Shown in pieces: positions 26,971-40,680 of a stretch of 64,000 nt of DNA. The notes beneath the pieces are model-generated. The model was not told where the DNA came from and did not search any database. It was given only the letters and a program-made list of their open reading frames with translations. Made by a program: the position numbers and the translations under genes. The DNA is from Datnioides undecimradiatus (Eukaryota; Chordata; Actinopteri; Lobotiformes; Datnioididae). Location of the stretch: assembly GCA_008933995.1 (NCBI GenBank), contig WARS01000015.1:992001-1056000 (forward strand). Direction: 5' to 3'. How positions within the stretch are numbered: the first letter of the stretch is position 1; each line of letters begins with the position of its first letter.

Positions 26971-29089
26971 GGAAAGCACTGCCACAGACAGTAAGACAAT
27001 AATGATGTGTGTGTGTTTCGGGGGCATTGAATTTATTCTGGGGGGCACAAATTGAACACCCTGATAAGTTTCTACATGCCAAGTTCCTCCGCCATTTCTT
27101 TTTTCACATATTTATCAGACTTTTTTTTATAATTTAATCTGACTACACCCCCTTGTTGTGTCTCTCGTGCTCTCTGTTTCTCTTCTTTCAGCGGGACGGC
27201 AGCCTGCCAGGTCATTTACTCTCAGTGACAGTGTGATGCATCCAGCGGGCCAGAGTTTGGATGATGTAATTTGGGCTAAAGGCTGTGTAAACACTGCTGT
27301 GACCTTGGTTTTAGATTTGTCAATAGGGCTGGGTTGGGGAACAGAGAAGAGGATTGTGTGGGATTGAGAGCAACGTGCCCTGGCTATGATAGCGGGAAGT
27401 CTCTAGCTGACTGACTGATATGATAACCTGAGATACCTCAGCCTTACCTCTGACCCAAGCTACACTCCTTTAACCATCCCTGCTCACTCTCATTGTCAAA
27501 GCTCTCCACTCACCTCTGTTGCACTCCTTCTCTTTGATATTGGTGCCCTTGCTTTCTCTTGAACACTCATTATTGCCCTCTCCTCATGTTCTCTCTACCT
27601 TTCTCTGTTCTCCTCTCCGACCCTGTTCCTTTCTTCTTTGATAGCAGTATCTTTGCCCTTCTCTCTGCAGCTTGTCTGCTGTCTGCCCTCATCTTCTCTG
27701 CCATGGTGCTTTACTTTGTTTCTGCTGTCATCTATCCTATGCTGCTCATCATGAGCTCCAGAGGTCAACACGAGTAAACACTGGCCGACAGCCCAGACAA
27801 CACAAAGCTATTGATCTGGTTTGGTGGGAGAGGTGATGGGTCTCCTGGTGGGTCTCGAGGAGGGTTATGACCTCCAGGTCTAGACCATCCTGGGTCCTCC
27901 AGTTGGGGGAGGTTAGGATAAATTCAGGCCAACAACAGTCAGTCAGTGTTGATCCACTGAGAATGCCTGGGGTGCTACCAAGGCTCCAGGTGTACGGCTT
28001 CAAAATGTGGACCAGGACAAGGCGAGTAACATAAAACACAGGCAAGAGTTTGAGCTCAGTTACAGCTCGTGATTTTATCATTACTGTGATGTAGGTTCTC
28101 ACGTAAAACAAATCAAGAGTTGCAATATCGCTCCTGTTATTGCGGTTTGCTAAAGATTTGACAAAATCCATTACCCCTAGAATATTTTAAACTCACTTAC
28201 TAAAAGGAAAGTGTTAGGAAATGGTACAAATGCAGATTCACAGCAACTTAAAGTAGTTAATTAACATCTCAAACATGCTTAAACACCTCTGTATTGCACC
28301 GTGAAGCAGCTGCATATACTATTCTTACGCAAATATGTTTTTTTGTGTAAGTAGTAAAATATTCATTGTTTTTGATTAAGGGTTTGGTATTGGATAAAAC
28401 TTCATTCATATTAAAAGGGAAATATAATATTTTTTGTCACATTACATCTTAACTAATTGTGATTTTTAAGAAACCCTGGAATTTATTTCGGACCTCAGTA
28501 AACACGGTTTAGTCTATTTATGCAGTTTGTGTAACTGGCTGGCAAAATAATACACACAAACGTTTTATGGTTCAGCCGCGTTCTACTCGGTACAGATATT
28601 TATCATACAGCTTTTGCATAGCCATAATCTGCACTCACAACCATTTGTAAGACGGCACAGTTGCAAAGAGATTTCTCTTTCTGTTGTATTCCCCACTGTG
28701 TTTTTTCTCATCTACCAAATATTATATATCCTGACTGTTGGCAATAATGTTCATATTTCCTCTGTCCGAATCTTTAAAGTTACAGCAACACACGGATAAT
28801 AAGATGCATTATTGATTCGCTGCAAGGTGTTAAGGTGCACAGGTCAGAACTTCATGATAGTTTCCATTGTTTTCAGTGTTTCTTCCCTTCTGCCTCGCTA
28901 CGTCAGACCCTGGGATGCTGCTAACCGTTCACATCTATTGTCTACTTTAAGCTCTTCACTGTCTTTAGTCTTTACTCTTGTACTTATATACTCTATTATT
29001 GTCTTTGTCCATATCATATTTGACTTAATACGTTTTAATTTTGAAACAATCACAGGGTCCCGGGAAGCCTCCATTGATGCCCTCTTAGC

Positions 29090-29420
29090 TTAGCCTCTAG
29101 TCACCCACAGCTACCGCAGCCTTACTAAATGTGCTATGGTTGCATCTGGATAGCTTCAGCTATGGGCGTGGTGACTGGCCTGTTAATGATAGCACTACCA
29201 AAGCTGCATTAAGAGATGATGCAAAGTATATAGAGTGCATATGGAGGCCAATCTGGAGCTTGCTTGGCATCACCGTGGAACCCATTTATACACCACAGGT
29301 ACCTTTAGCGACATCAAAATCCATGTTGGCACCAATGATGCAACCAGAGATCACCAAAGAGCTTCCAGTTTGGTAGATTATGCCTGTGGGCTTTGTCCTG
29401 AGAGAGGGGTGATGAGTTAT
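29090..29420 (+). mobile_element. Probable decayed LINE piece with an ORF1 esterase-like motif
   Basis: Seen: a short frame around 29,290-29,350 reads TGTFSDIKIHVGTNDATRD. Known: the HVGTND motif followed by a basic/acidic stretch is characteristic of the SGNH/GDSL esterase-like domain in ORF1 of fish CR1/L2-like LINEs and related hypothetical proteins. The sequence on either side is degenerate. It has neither the base use of a host exon nor consistent splice sites. Inference: a second, independent LINE remnant on the + strand. Its borders are uncertain and may extend from about 29,040 to 29,900. Confidence 0.45.
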
Positions 29421-30979
29421 GTAGTAATCTTACATAACTGTAAACTGAATGTTATTGTAATGAGCATAGTTTTTGTGTTTGTTTGTTTGATACCTGTCCT
29501 TGTTCCAGCTGCTGCCCTGAATCAGCTGAAAGTTCACTGCTATTTTATCAGGGAATATAGGTAGGTGTTTACGTCAAGTTTGACCTTACGGACTTAGCGC
29601 TTGACAGGTCACGGGTGATTAGACAGCCTACTCAGTTTATAGTTAGTGAGGATTTAGAATCTCCACTAGATTAGCTAATATGTCCAGCTGAGTAAATCTT
29701 CACAGCGCAGATTATCAGAATGATAGCCCAGCCTACAACATTGAGACTATTGCCCTCAGTCTGCTCTCAATCACTCTCTAGTTCCCATTCTATCTAATTT
29801 GGTACAGGTGAAGGGTTTCCCAAAGCACCTGATAAAGGCCTACAGGGACAGGTGGCATCGCTGTACTGACTGACCGTTTTGTGACGTAAGATCTTATTAT
29901 CTACACAACTGTACTAAATAAATGACATCTGATATCAGCATAATCTAGTTAAATGTTAAACAATTAAATGAAACCACCTGACTGTGCAATGCAAGCGTTG
30001 CACAGGTGACAAGTACAAGGTACAAGTTTATGTGGTTGTTAGTTAGTGAGGTTTGCAAATAAAATGCTATCTGCAGGAGGTATGTGGGTTGCAATATAAG
30101 TCCAGACCAGTGGAGTGAGGTGTGTGCACACCTCATTTCAACAAGTGACTTAGTCATTTGTGTGAACTTTGTTTTTGCTGTAGAAGTCTTGATTACAGCG
30201 TTGATTGGTGAGCTAGTGTAGGTCCCACTTGCCCTGTTTGTGATAACTAGGAAGTCAGTTGTTAGGAGGTTAAGGTGGACAAGCACAAATTGTCAAGATG
30301 CACCTCTGCTGTTTTTATGTTACAGGGTTCTAAGGAGAGTTTATCATTTGTGTTATTGGTGTATATAGATAAAATTGGCTTGACCTGGTATTGACAGTGC
30401 ATATTTGTTGAAAAGATTCGAAGCGTACAAGAATGAAATTAATATAAATCAGTATATGATTAGGAATATATTAGTACATGGCCTTCGAGACTGCAGTTTA
30501 GACAAATTGGAGGCAAATTAGGTAATAAAGGCTCAAGACTGATGGGGTTAAAAAGTGGAGTATACGGCTGCCTTTTGCATCTTTCTCTGACCCGGACCTT
30601 TCAGTTTTGGAAGTGTGAGTCTTTGATTTTTCCCTGTAACATGTGATCCATAGCTTTCTGTGTTGTTAAGCTTGTACACAAAAACACACACACACACACA
30701 TTCTTTACACAACCTTTAATCACTTGTTTTCTCTAGGTTTTGAGCAGCAGGAGCCAGACTCACTGCATTTACCAACACCATGAAAACCTTTGAGCAGCAT
30801 TTGCAGAACATTGTGAGGTGTGTATTCTTTAGAGGTTTTAAAATGCACAACCCTGTGGGAGCAGGGCGTAAGTCATGTATCGGGGGCCACTCAGTAACCG
30901 TTTGAGCTGGAAGCCTATTCAACAACTCAAGGCGGTGCAGCTGATATTTGAGAATACACAAATTTGTTCCACCAAGTTC

Positions 30980-31190
30980 TGCGTGCAATGGCTCGCAGAT
31001 GGGCAGCGATTAATCAGAGAGGTAACTGTGAAGTAGTTTGCAATTAGACTGGAAAGCTCTGAGGCATGCTAATTGAATCAGAAAATTAGCGACAGCTCTG
31101 TGCTGAGCTGTAATAGGTTAGCTGCCGCTTGCAGCAGGTGCTAGCCCACTCAGCTGTGGAACAAGGTATTTAAGTCACATTAGCAGCAGT
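30980..31190. promoter_or_regulatory. Enhancer- or promoter-like block
   Basis: Repeat-free stretch with GATTAATC, GCAATTAGAC, GCTAATTGAATC, AAAATTAGCG, an E-box CAGGTG at about 31,136 and CAGCTG at about 31,151, and a TATA-like TATTTAAG at 31,167-31,174. It lies directly ahead of a short open frame with a consensus donor, described under findings. Confidence 0.3.
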
Positions 31191-31983
31191 AAAAATATTC
31201 CTTGATATGGAACAGTTAGATTTTCTGCTCGTTTTCACCGCCCATGTCACCACGAAGAGCCAAACAGAAAGCCACTCAGCTCAGCCATTTTTTTGGCACA
31301 AGCACAACAGCCACCATAGCGACAAATCTCACAATAAGCAACCGATGCAGTGAACGGTACGTGGCCGGGGTAATATATTACTGGGAATAAGCTTGATAGT
31401 GATTAGATATAAAAGACTTGTGATGCAGTCTGTCTTTGATGCGCTAAAATGTCGGAAACTTCCTCGTTCACATACTGTGATTGTAGACGTCGGTCTGGTC
31501 TTTCGGCTCAGTTGTTGGGTTTTCTCCTCCCTACTGCTCCTCTTCGTTCTCCTCACCTGCACTACCCTCATCTGCTTCCACCCCCTCTTCCTCCTTCCTC
31601 TAGCCTCCCAGGGGCTCCTGTTTGCTGACATCTTTCTCTGACACAACATGAAAAAGTGGTGAGAAATTAAAAATTGATCACTTTTGAGCATGGGGTTGCC
31701 GTCTCTTATACTTGTTGGCTACGGGAGGGAACGAGAGAGAGAGAGAGAGAGGGCGTTGCTTTTGTGGGAAGGCTGCAAGCAGAAGTTCTTTCAGGGTTTC
31801 CGTAGAGTCAGAGTTAGGAAAAAGAGTGAGGGAGCGGAGGCAGAGAGAGATGTGCAAAGGAGGAGAGAGTGATGTAGAGGTAGAGAATTCCCCAGGCAGA
31901 CAGTGTTGTGCCTCGTAGTTCTGGCTTTAAAGCATGCTGCGTGCCACACATACAGTAAGAGCAGAGGCCATGACAGAGAGAAG

Positions 31984-31985
<2 letters not shown>

Positions 31986-32024
<39 letters not shown>
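31986..32024 (+). repeat. (GT)n microsatellite
   Basis: About 19 perfect GT units. An (AC)n run of opposite sense lies only 117 bases further on. Confidence 0.9.
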
Positions 32025-32025
<1 letters not shown>

Positions 32026-32139
32026 ACACTTCAGACAGACAGCATCCTCTTTTCTGCCTGTTGAGCCCCCCAGTCCTCCTCAACATTCCAATCCTGCCTT
32101 GGCTCTACTAACTCTGATATCTTCATCAGACACGCCTGT

Positions 32140-32140
<1 letters not shown>

Positions 32141-32170
<30 letters not shown>
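32141..32170 (+). repeat. (AC)n microsatellite
   Basis: Fifteen AC units, the reverse complement of the nearby (GT)n at 31,986, so the two could pair as a hairpin. Confidence 0.9.
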
Positions 32171-32173
<3 letters not shown>

Positions 32174-33660
32174 CAAAGAAAGATTCATTACACCCACAAG
32201 CACAAAATGCATGTATGCATGCTTAGACAAATACACAGTCACACATACGTGCACATATACAAGCAAATGCACATGGTGTCTTGTGCAAGTGCACAGACGC
32301 ACACATCTGTTTGTACTGTCTATGCGTACGCCCCTCTAACACAAACACACTCACGGACGCATACAAATAAAACCTTTACACATTTTCAGCTGTGTTTGAT
32401 CATGCTCATAAGGATGATTGTACCCTTTGTATACGCAGAGTGTATTGATTTGTGTGTTTTTGTCTGCGTTCATGTGTTGTGGTGTCTGTGCTCCCTCTGA
32501 AATGAGAGAGGATGGAATGAGGTCTTAGGTTGATGAGAAGCCGCTCGCTATTAAACCAATGTCATGCATTGATTTTTCTAGTAATGAGCTCCCAGAATGT
32601 AGACACGCGCAGAGGAATTGAAATGTACACATATGGCACGCACAAACATGTCACAAGCACTCCTCTCGTCACGGAAGCATACATAAAAAGATAGGTAATG
32701 AGAAAATGCATCTAAAATATATCCAGAGGTTATAAAAATATAATGTGCTGTAGGATTTTTCAGCGCGGCGTCAGAACATCTCACAAACAGACACAAACTG
32801 AAACTTATTCTGCTCAAATGCAGTCACTTATTTTCATTCGGTCATTGTCGTCGTTTTAGCTGACCGTAGAGTATCATAACTCTAAAAGAGGCACTTTCTC
32901 GGTAGCTAATTAATAACCCTATTCCTAACCCAGCGAGGGCATGCACCTCCGATTCTTGTTAATATTTGCTGAAGTGGCGCATGCACTTTTATTGCAAATC
33001 GTGCTCTGGCACAAATCCGAACTCTGTACTGTTCACCCCTCCAAAATTAGTCAGGAGAGCCTCGCTTTCCTAAAGACTCTTTCTTTATCTCCACACCCTT
33101 CTCTCTCTTCCTGTACTTCTTTCTCTCCCCTGCTGAGAGGATAAGGGCACTCCCACTCTTAGTCAACTGCAGAGCATTTACACTGAGGTAACGGTAAGGT
33201 TAGCTTGATCAGCTTTTAGTTAAGAAACTCCGGCACCTGCTGTGGAATAGGCCCTCAGGCACTTTGGCTTACTACACCTAAACTTTTACTTTCAATGTTT
33301 ACTTCAGTTACCCGGTCATTCTAACTGTGCAACCCTTTTTTTTTTTTCTTAAATCAATTATACAACAGAAAAAAGAGGCGCATCATGCAGTTCAACCCAT
33401 GTATTCATTTTTATTCATCACTTTGTTGCTCTGAAGATGATTTCCTCTGGCGTTGGTCATGTGGTTCTTCAGGAATCTAATCAAATTGCAGTATTCCAAC
33501 AATTTTTATACTTTAGAGCAAAGAGAAATTCCTCCAAGCATGTTCCCCCGCTGTACAGCTGCAATTCAGTCATCTACGCTCCCGGCACCGTATTCCAACA
33601 CCAGCTTGTTAAACAATTTCAAATCTCAACGCCAACTCTATCCTATTCATACAGTTAACA

Positions 33661-33677
33661 CCCCCCCCCCCCCCCCC
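33661..33677 (+). repeat. Poly(C) tract, 17 bases
   Basis: Uninterrupted C run followed by CCTCC-rich DNA. Confidence 0.85.
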
Positions 33678-36002
33678 AAGCCCTCCCTCCATCCTTCCAT
33701 CCCTCCCTCTGTCCTTCCTCTGATCCCATTTCACAGTGGAACCATCAGGAGCTTATCCCAATCTCAGCCTTGGCCGGGGGCCCAAAGCAGTGCATGGCCC
33801 GCCTGAACTCAGCTGTGAACTCTCAACCTTTCCCTCAGCACCCTTCCCTCTCTAGTTTGCCGGCTCCCCCTTTACCCAGACTCCATCTCTGCCTATTTTA
33901 GGAGGGTTTTGGATGAGGGCCTCGATATGCAGTGGATGCTCTTATGCACAGTTTACAGGGCACGTCTAAACACACTCAGGGTGTCGAGTAGAGCTCAACA
34001 ATAACATAAACTCTCTGCTATTATCCAGACAGCAGCCAGCACACCAACCAGCCACCCGGCTAGGCAGCCAGCCAGCCGGTTAGCTAGCGAGCTAGCCAGG
34101 GAACCACACTGCTGCATCATGGTAGTCACTCAACTCATCAACCAGCCAGCCATCATGAATTTTACAAAGCAGGGCTAACTGAGACTGCTTTCAAAAAGTG
34201 TCCCTGGAGCAGAAAAGGCGATTGGGTTAATTTCCCTTTTCTCACTTCGTTTTTAAAACCACTAAGTATGTCAACTGGCACTGGTTGGTGGCTAATAACA
34301 GAAGCCCCAGCCAAAAAACTGTAAGTAGCTGTTTTAGTCATCATGGGCGCAAACCAGCAGCTTTAAACTCAACAAGACCTCTGCTTTCCATGTTGCCCCT
34401 TGGATTGCTCTCTATCCCTTACACCCCCTTCCAGCTAGCGTATTTCCTCAGTATCAGGAGTTACAATAATGAGATTGGGGTTTTAAAACAACTGAGCTCA
34501 GTCCATTGCAGTGCGTGCTTGCTGGTTATGCTAGTCTGGCCTGCAAAAACCCTTATCCTGCTTATTCTTCGCCGACATTCAGGGGCCTTGAGAAGGCCAT
34601 CATAACGGCACTGGTCCAACTCTGCACAATGAAATGGGCTTAACATTTAATATTTGTTCACCCAATAGTTAAAGCCAGAACTTGATGGGACTTAATGTTC
34701 TGTTGGGCCTGCTGCGCGGGTAACATTAGATAACGTGCCTGACCCTGTCTGGGAGCAGCATGCAGTCAAGGTGCTGACAGGACTGAGGTACTCCATGGCT
34801 CTAAACCCCTACCTTTGCCCGTGTCGCTGAATGTCAAACCAGCACAGGGAGCTAGAGCTTAAAGTGCCATCATATCAGCTCTCAACCGTGTTCACAGAGG
34901 GAGGGAAGGAGAGAAAGAGAGATAGGAAGGTAGGAGGGGTCTTCTCCATGGGAAAGAACTGGCAAGGGGTTTATGACACTCTGTTGGCTTCTCATATTTT
35001 TCTGTGAAGAGATTTGACCGCGTGTGCATGTATGCTCACACTTGTGTACACTCGTGTGTCTGTGTCTCTGTGTGTGCATGACTTTATCCCTGTGTGTGCA
35101 TGCGTGTGTGTGTGTGTGTGTGCGATCTCAGCGACACACATCCCCTTTATGAGAGGCACATCACACTACAGATGACCCTGTTGGATGGCGATGGCCCTTT
35201 TAACTACAGCACCCTGATGCAATCCGCTGTAAATACATTAAACCAAGCTGCAGAGGAGGAAGCTGCTTATCCATCCTCTCTGCCTCTTTCTCCATCTCTC
35301 TTTGCCTCTCTCGCTCTTACTCTCTCTTTATCTGTCTCCCTCTCCCTCCCAGCCACCCTCTCATTTGCTTTGTATTTCTATTTGTCTCATTCTCGTTATC
35401 ATTTATCCATTTCCTGCTTTTCCTCCACCTTCGCCACCTCTGTTTAAAAGTACTGTGGGCAGATACTTCCCAGCGTCTGAGCTACACTGAGTCTAACCTC
35501 TGCTCTTCTGGTTTACTTTCTGTTCTTGGCATTCCTGCCCGCTGCCCACCTTTACGACCGACCCCGCCCCTCATCGCCCCTCAACCCAACTGGCCATAAG
35601 TCTCAGACCAAACCTGCCTGGGGGTCACAGGGAGTGCCAAAGGTGCTCTGAGTGACGTGGCACTCTGGCTGACCCCTGGCAGCTTGGCAGGGCTGCCTCC
35701 CTAATGAGATTAGCCGGGTAATGCCGACTCTGTGTCTGTTTCTCCTGCCGCCCAGCCCGGCCCACCCTGGGGCTCTTTATTTAGCCAGCAGCCGGACAGG
35801 GTGTGCCAGCATTTGCAGGTCGAGGGCAGGACAGGACCCACAAGCCCACTGCCCACCCCATCTATCTGAACTGTCCAGCCTGGGTTTGTAGTGTGACCAT
35901 TGCATTGTTTTTGGCTCCGGTTGTGGCTGCGTGTCACGCTCCGTCAATATATCCCCGTCCCACCCCGTCTCTGTGCTCCCTCATTTTGCATCTGTCTGTC
36001 CG

Positions 36003-36026
36003 TCTCTCTCTCTCTCTCTCTCTCTC
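36003..36026 (+). repeat. (TC)n microsatellite
   Basis: About 12 TC units followed by CCTCTCTCC. Confidence 0.85.
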
Positions 36027-39000
36027 CCTCTCTCCAACTCTGCTCTCTCATCATTCAGGCACACAGGTGAAAATGCCCTTTAATGGCTGAACCGAACAAT
36101 ACTGGGCTATGATCAAACAATGCCCTGATCCCTTGAAACACTCACACACACACTCTGCCCCGAGCCAGGCGACCGAGCAAGAAACCCAGGAACCTCGGCT
36201 CCCATGCGTACGTGTGACTGGCTTTGATGATTGCTCATAGCAGCGTAAAGTGCAAAGCTGCTCACTGTACCGCCCTGCGAAGACACACAGACTTAGACAG
36301 CATTACAAAGCTGTGGCCACCGGCCTGGAACTAGTTAGGTGGCCATGCAGCTAGTTCAAACATACTGATATAGGATTTGCAGCAGTCTTCATTCACAACA
36401 TGATGCTAAATTTACCCTCTCTGTATTACCGTAACCCTCTTTGCCTCTCCAGCCTCTTTTGTCCCTTTGTTTAGGTGGCTTTGAGAGACGTTATTAGTAC
36501 CCTTATTAGCAGTGAGCGAGTTTAAGTGCCAATTAAACGCCTACAACTTTGTCACAGTGACAGAGTGTTTTTATGAGAGGGTCCTCGACAGACAGGGGGC
36601 CTCCCATGGCACAGGTGTGCCCCCCTCAGCTCTAGGGTCACTTTCATCCTGGAGTGTGTGACAGCTACTGTGAGTCTGACAGTGCTGTGCAGCCCGGCCC
36701 AGGTGTCCAGGTGTTCTTACTTTCTGAATGTGTGTGTGTGAATTTGTGTGTGTGTGTGTGTGTGGGCGTGTGCACGTGCATGTAGCTGTGCGCATCAACA
36801 CCTGCCCGGCTGTGGCCCTGGGGCACAGACAGGTTCAAGTTCCACCCAAACAAACAGCCTTTACCACACGCCCATTACACGCATGTGCATGTGTCTGTGT
36901 CTGTGTGCACGTGTGTGTGTACGTGAATGTATGTTTTGCCTGCATATGCTTTGCAACAGTGTGTGTAACCAACACACTAGTACTGTATGTCCTCTGTACT
37001 CATCATTTACACTGAGGGATTGTGTTACCTTAGACGTGTCAAAGTCTGCTTTTGTGCCGGCAGACATTCAGCTTGCTCTTCACCTTGTGATTGCTCTTGA
37101 TCACACTGGCATCAGGTTCTGACATTTGGTGTCCCAGCTCGTCTCTGGCCACGTGAGAACACCGTGGACAAATGTGTCATCCTCAGCCAAGAGCGATATT
37201 TAGAGAGGTGAATTCGCTTTAACCCGAATCCTATTCTCTGTGTTTCAGTTTAACACCTCTCTTTTTCACGTAGACATGCCAGAATGCACACTGAAAAGAA
37301 CTCGCTCCCTCTCTTTATCTGTCGCTTCAGCGCAGACAAGTCACAAAATGCACACTGAAAAGAACAGAGATACACACGCGCACACATGCGCACGTGCGCG
37401 CACTAACACACGTACCGTCCCCCGCCCCCATATCACATTGCTGATATGAACCTTTAGAAAAGAGAAAAGAAATCCTGTTGAATGAAATGAAATTGTGAGG
37501 TGGATTTAGAGGCCTCCATGTTAATCTCCAAAGAGAACTGCAAACATAATAGCCATGCAGTTGGATGTACAAGAAACTTAATTAACCGGAGACCTTGTCC
37601 ATAGATGGCAGGTCAAGGGAATCTCACCCACGCAGCATCTCATCTTTTCTAGTCAAGGCATTGCTCTGCATTTGTACAAACTGAAGATCTCCTCAACCTT
37701 TCAAACTCTGTTTACATCTTTATAAGTCCGTGCAGCATATACAGTACAGTATTTCACTGTATATGTATGTATTGGCATCATTATGTGAGTATGTGAGTGG
37801 CTCAGCCAAGCTGTGTTCCCATCTGCAGCTTTCACTTTTGAGTTGCCAATACCAAATTTCTAAGTGATGACATGCTTGCTTACAGAGAGATATGGATAAT
37901 AAGGGGCTTTAGACACAACACATTTTAATGGTGGCAGTCATCTCCCTCCCTCTCTCTGCTTTATATGTAAACCACAAAGTGGATTTAATTTTATTGTCAA
38001 ACTGTATTTCACTTTTACCCATTTTCTTGTCTTTCCATTTTTACCAAGAAGAAAGAAAAATATACTAGAACAAGCAATGGCACACAATAAATATGTGCAT
38101 AGCATTAACATGAGAATCCCAAAGGGAATTTCTGTTGAGCTGGAGTTTGAAAAGTCGTGCTCATACGCTTCTCAGATATTTCCTATGAAATGCAATGCAG
38201 TGGAGAACTGTATAGTGTACTACCTTTTATAAGAGTCCGGCTCATTTCCTGTAGGTGGTCCTGTTTTGGATGAGTGGTTGATTTCGTTAAGGAGAGTGAA
38301 GGAGGTTTATTTTAAACTGTCCGTTTTGTTTATCTCGGTTTTTACACTAGCTATATTGTGAGTCACACTATAAGGTTTTTTTCTTGAATGGCCATCTTCT
38401 AAATGCAATTATGCACATCTGCAGTGCATGTCTTGTTGCTTTGAGTGTGCGTCTGGGTTATCCTTCTTTACCACTATGTGTCTGTCACAGGGCACGGTGC
38501 CCAGTTCAGGATCTGTGGGGTGGCCCATCATAATGTGCCCCTAAAGGGACACTGAAGCAGGATAGCCCCTAGCCATATGGCGGGGGTCCCTGGTCTGTTG
38601 GCTGGCCAGTCACTTGGACTCCAGGACACACACACAACAGGCCACCTCCCTGGAGATGGAAGACTGGAGCTTTGTTCATTGTGATAGCGGAAGGAGTTTT
38701 GTGGCTTCTTGGAGATCCAGGCCTCACACGCTGGTCCATTAGAGGGAAGGTCCCCCAAAGAGTGTCATATTGTTTTTACTGACTGGGGAGTCTACAAGCT
38801 GGGCAGATAGACTTTGATTGCAAATTTTAAGTTAATTGAAAATTTGAAATCCTTTTTTTTTTTTTTTTTGGGCAAAATTACTGGAATTTGCACTTTTCTG
38901 AGAAATGAGATCACCCAGAGCCAAACAAGGATTCAGGAAAACAGAAGAGTAAACAGGAAAAAGGAGTCATTTTAAGGGTGTAAGTGTCAGCGGGGGTGGG

Positions 39001-40539
39001 GAGAGAGAGCGAGTGAGAGTGCATGTAAGGTGGAAAGTGTCAGAGGGGTAAGAGTCAGATAAACAGATTAAGAAAGTAAGTGAGGGAGAAGGGGATAAAG
39101 TAGTCGCAGACAGGAAAGGAAATAAGGGTATGAACATCTTGTAGGGAAAGAGAGAAAAGAGCAGCCAGAGAGAGAGGAAGATAGAGAGAGGATCCCCCTG
39201 GATGGGGAGATTGTAACATCACACTGCAGGGTCCCTTATGGGACAGCCGCAGACGGAGCACACTCCCTGCTGCATGCAGGAAGAGGAAGCTCTGCCAGCA
39301 TGGAAAACATACAAGAGAAGAACGAGAGACGAGCGGAGCAGAGAAAAACGCAGTTCCCCCCAGAGACGAAGTGGGAAATTTCTGCTAGCACAAACACTAT
39401 GTAGGCAGATAGCTGAGAAAGAAGAGGGGAGGCGATTGCCGAGAATAAGTGAAAAGAGGGATGCTGGCGGAAGGGAGACGGGAGCTGTATGATGCAGAGA
39501 TGAAATGGTGGGAAAGTAGAGGAGAAGGGTTCAGAGAAGAAGAGAAGCAAAGGGTTAGTGCTTTGCACAAGTCAGATAAATTGATTTGTTACATAATGCC
39601 GTAATGAGAATAGAGTTCACGGTGGTGTTTGAATAAGTGATGTTTTCTTTTTTTGGGGGGGGATTTTAGTCCGTTATTAAATTGTGATCCACACCGTCAT
39701 CAGAGCTAACACAGTTACTTACAAGTTTTTCTCAAATTATATCACTTAAGACCTTAATGCCGTCGGTGGAAAACCACCAATATTACTACTATTAGTAATT
39801 ACTATTAAATATATTATTGCTAAATGTTCAGACTCACTTACACTTTTCACAGCACAGCACAGTTTATGCCTTCATTGGTTGAATTTGTGACCGCGGGTGT
39901 CATCACTGCACTGACCATCACAGTGAGCACTATGGAAACCCATTAGGACTTTATTATAGGGCGTAACCCTTGACAACCACTTTGTGTATTAGGACACCAA
40001 ACATTCCAGTATGATGTTCAACACAGTATCTATATATGTAATGTATGTGCATGCGTGTGTGAGTGTGTGTGCGCGTGTGCACTGCAGGGAGGGGGCAGAT
40101 GAGAAGTGCCATTAAACCAGAGGAACCTAAGTGGCGTATTAGTGCAACTCAGTCAGAGCCACGGGGTCATCAGAGAGGCTCTGATCAGAGGTCAGAGTGT
40201 GCTGCTGTGAAATGGAACGTTACCGCTCAGCAACGCAGCAATAAATACAGAAAGAAACTTTAACTGCTGTAAAATATGAGGCGGCCCTCTCTTTTTGCGG
40301 CACACCGAGCGTGCGTGTCTGCGGGTGTGTGCGAGAACGCGTGTGCTTAAGTGTGTGTCTAAGGCTGCGGTTTTGCTTAAGGGAGGGAAGAGGATGGGGT
40401 TAGGGAGGGGTTTAATATGCTACTTTAGCCCTCGGGGGGCTGTACAGTTGAAAGTCAGTGCATGAGGCGTGCAGAATCACACCAGCCTGCATTAGAGAGG
40501 GACTGGGGGTGGCGGTGGATTGGACGGGTAGGGGGGGGG

Positions 40540-40680
40540 GACTGCTATAAAAAGTGAAATCATATCACTTAGCAGCTGAGTGCAGATAAAGCTGTGTTTG
40601 AACTGGGAGGCATAAATTATACATTGTAAACAGAGCGTTGGGAGACTACGGCTCGTTTAAATTATGACAGAGGGTAGTTT
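40540..40680. promoter_or_regulatory. Enhancer-like block with TATAAAAA
   Basis: Just after a G10 run lies TATAAAAA at 40,546-40,553. It is followed by CATATCACTTAG, CAGCTG, AGATAAAG and TAAATTATACATTG. No transcript or frame downstream supports a promoter, so an enhancer or chance are the alternatives. Confidence 0.2.

Noticed and set aside
27192-27210. A 19-base microexon candidate between TTCTTTCAG and GTCATT
   Set aside because: The donor is weak, 19 bases would break the phase between the exons at 8,549 and 53,530, and chance AG/GT pairs are common.
27559-27777. Hydrophobic 72-codon frame resembling a membrane protein
   Set aside because: It is a by-product of pyrimidine-rich sequence (CTCT and TTCT runs code for Leu, Ser and Phe).
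27749-28171. 140-codon open frame on the minus strand
   Set aside because: Codon use is not gene-like, no splice sites fit, and no domain is recognised. A transposon remnant is possible but unsupported.
31934-32500. 188-codon open frame on the + strand
   Set aside because: It runs through (GT)n and (AC)n arrays that lack stops in any frame, and the product is mostly Cys-Val and Thr-His repeats.
34020-34100. CCAGCCAG-type words as a tandem gene or protein-binding array
   Set aside because: Units are irregular and short; simple-sequence drift is sufficient.
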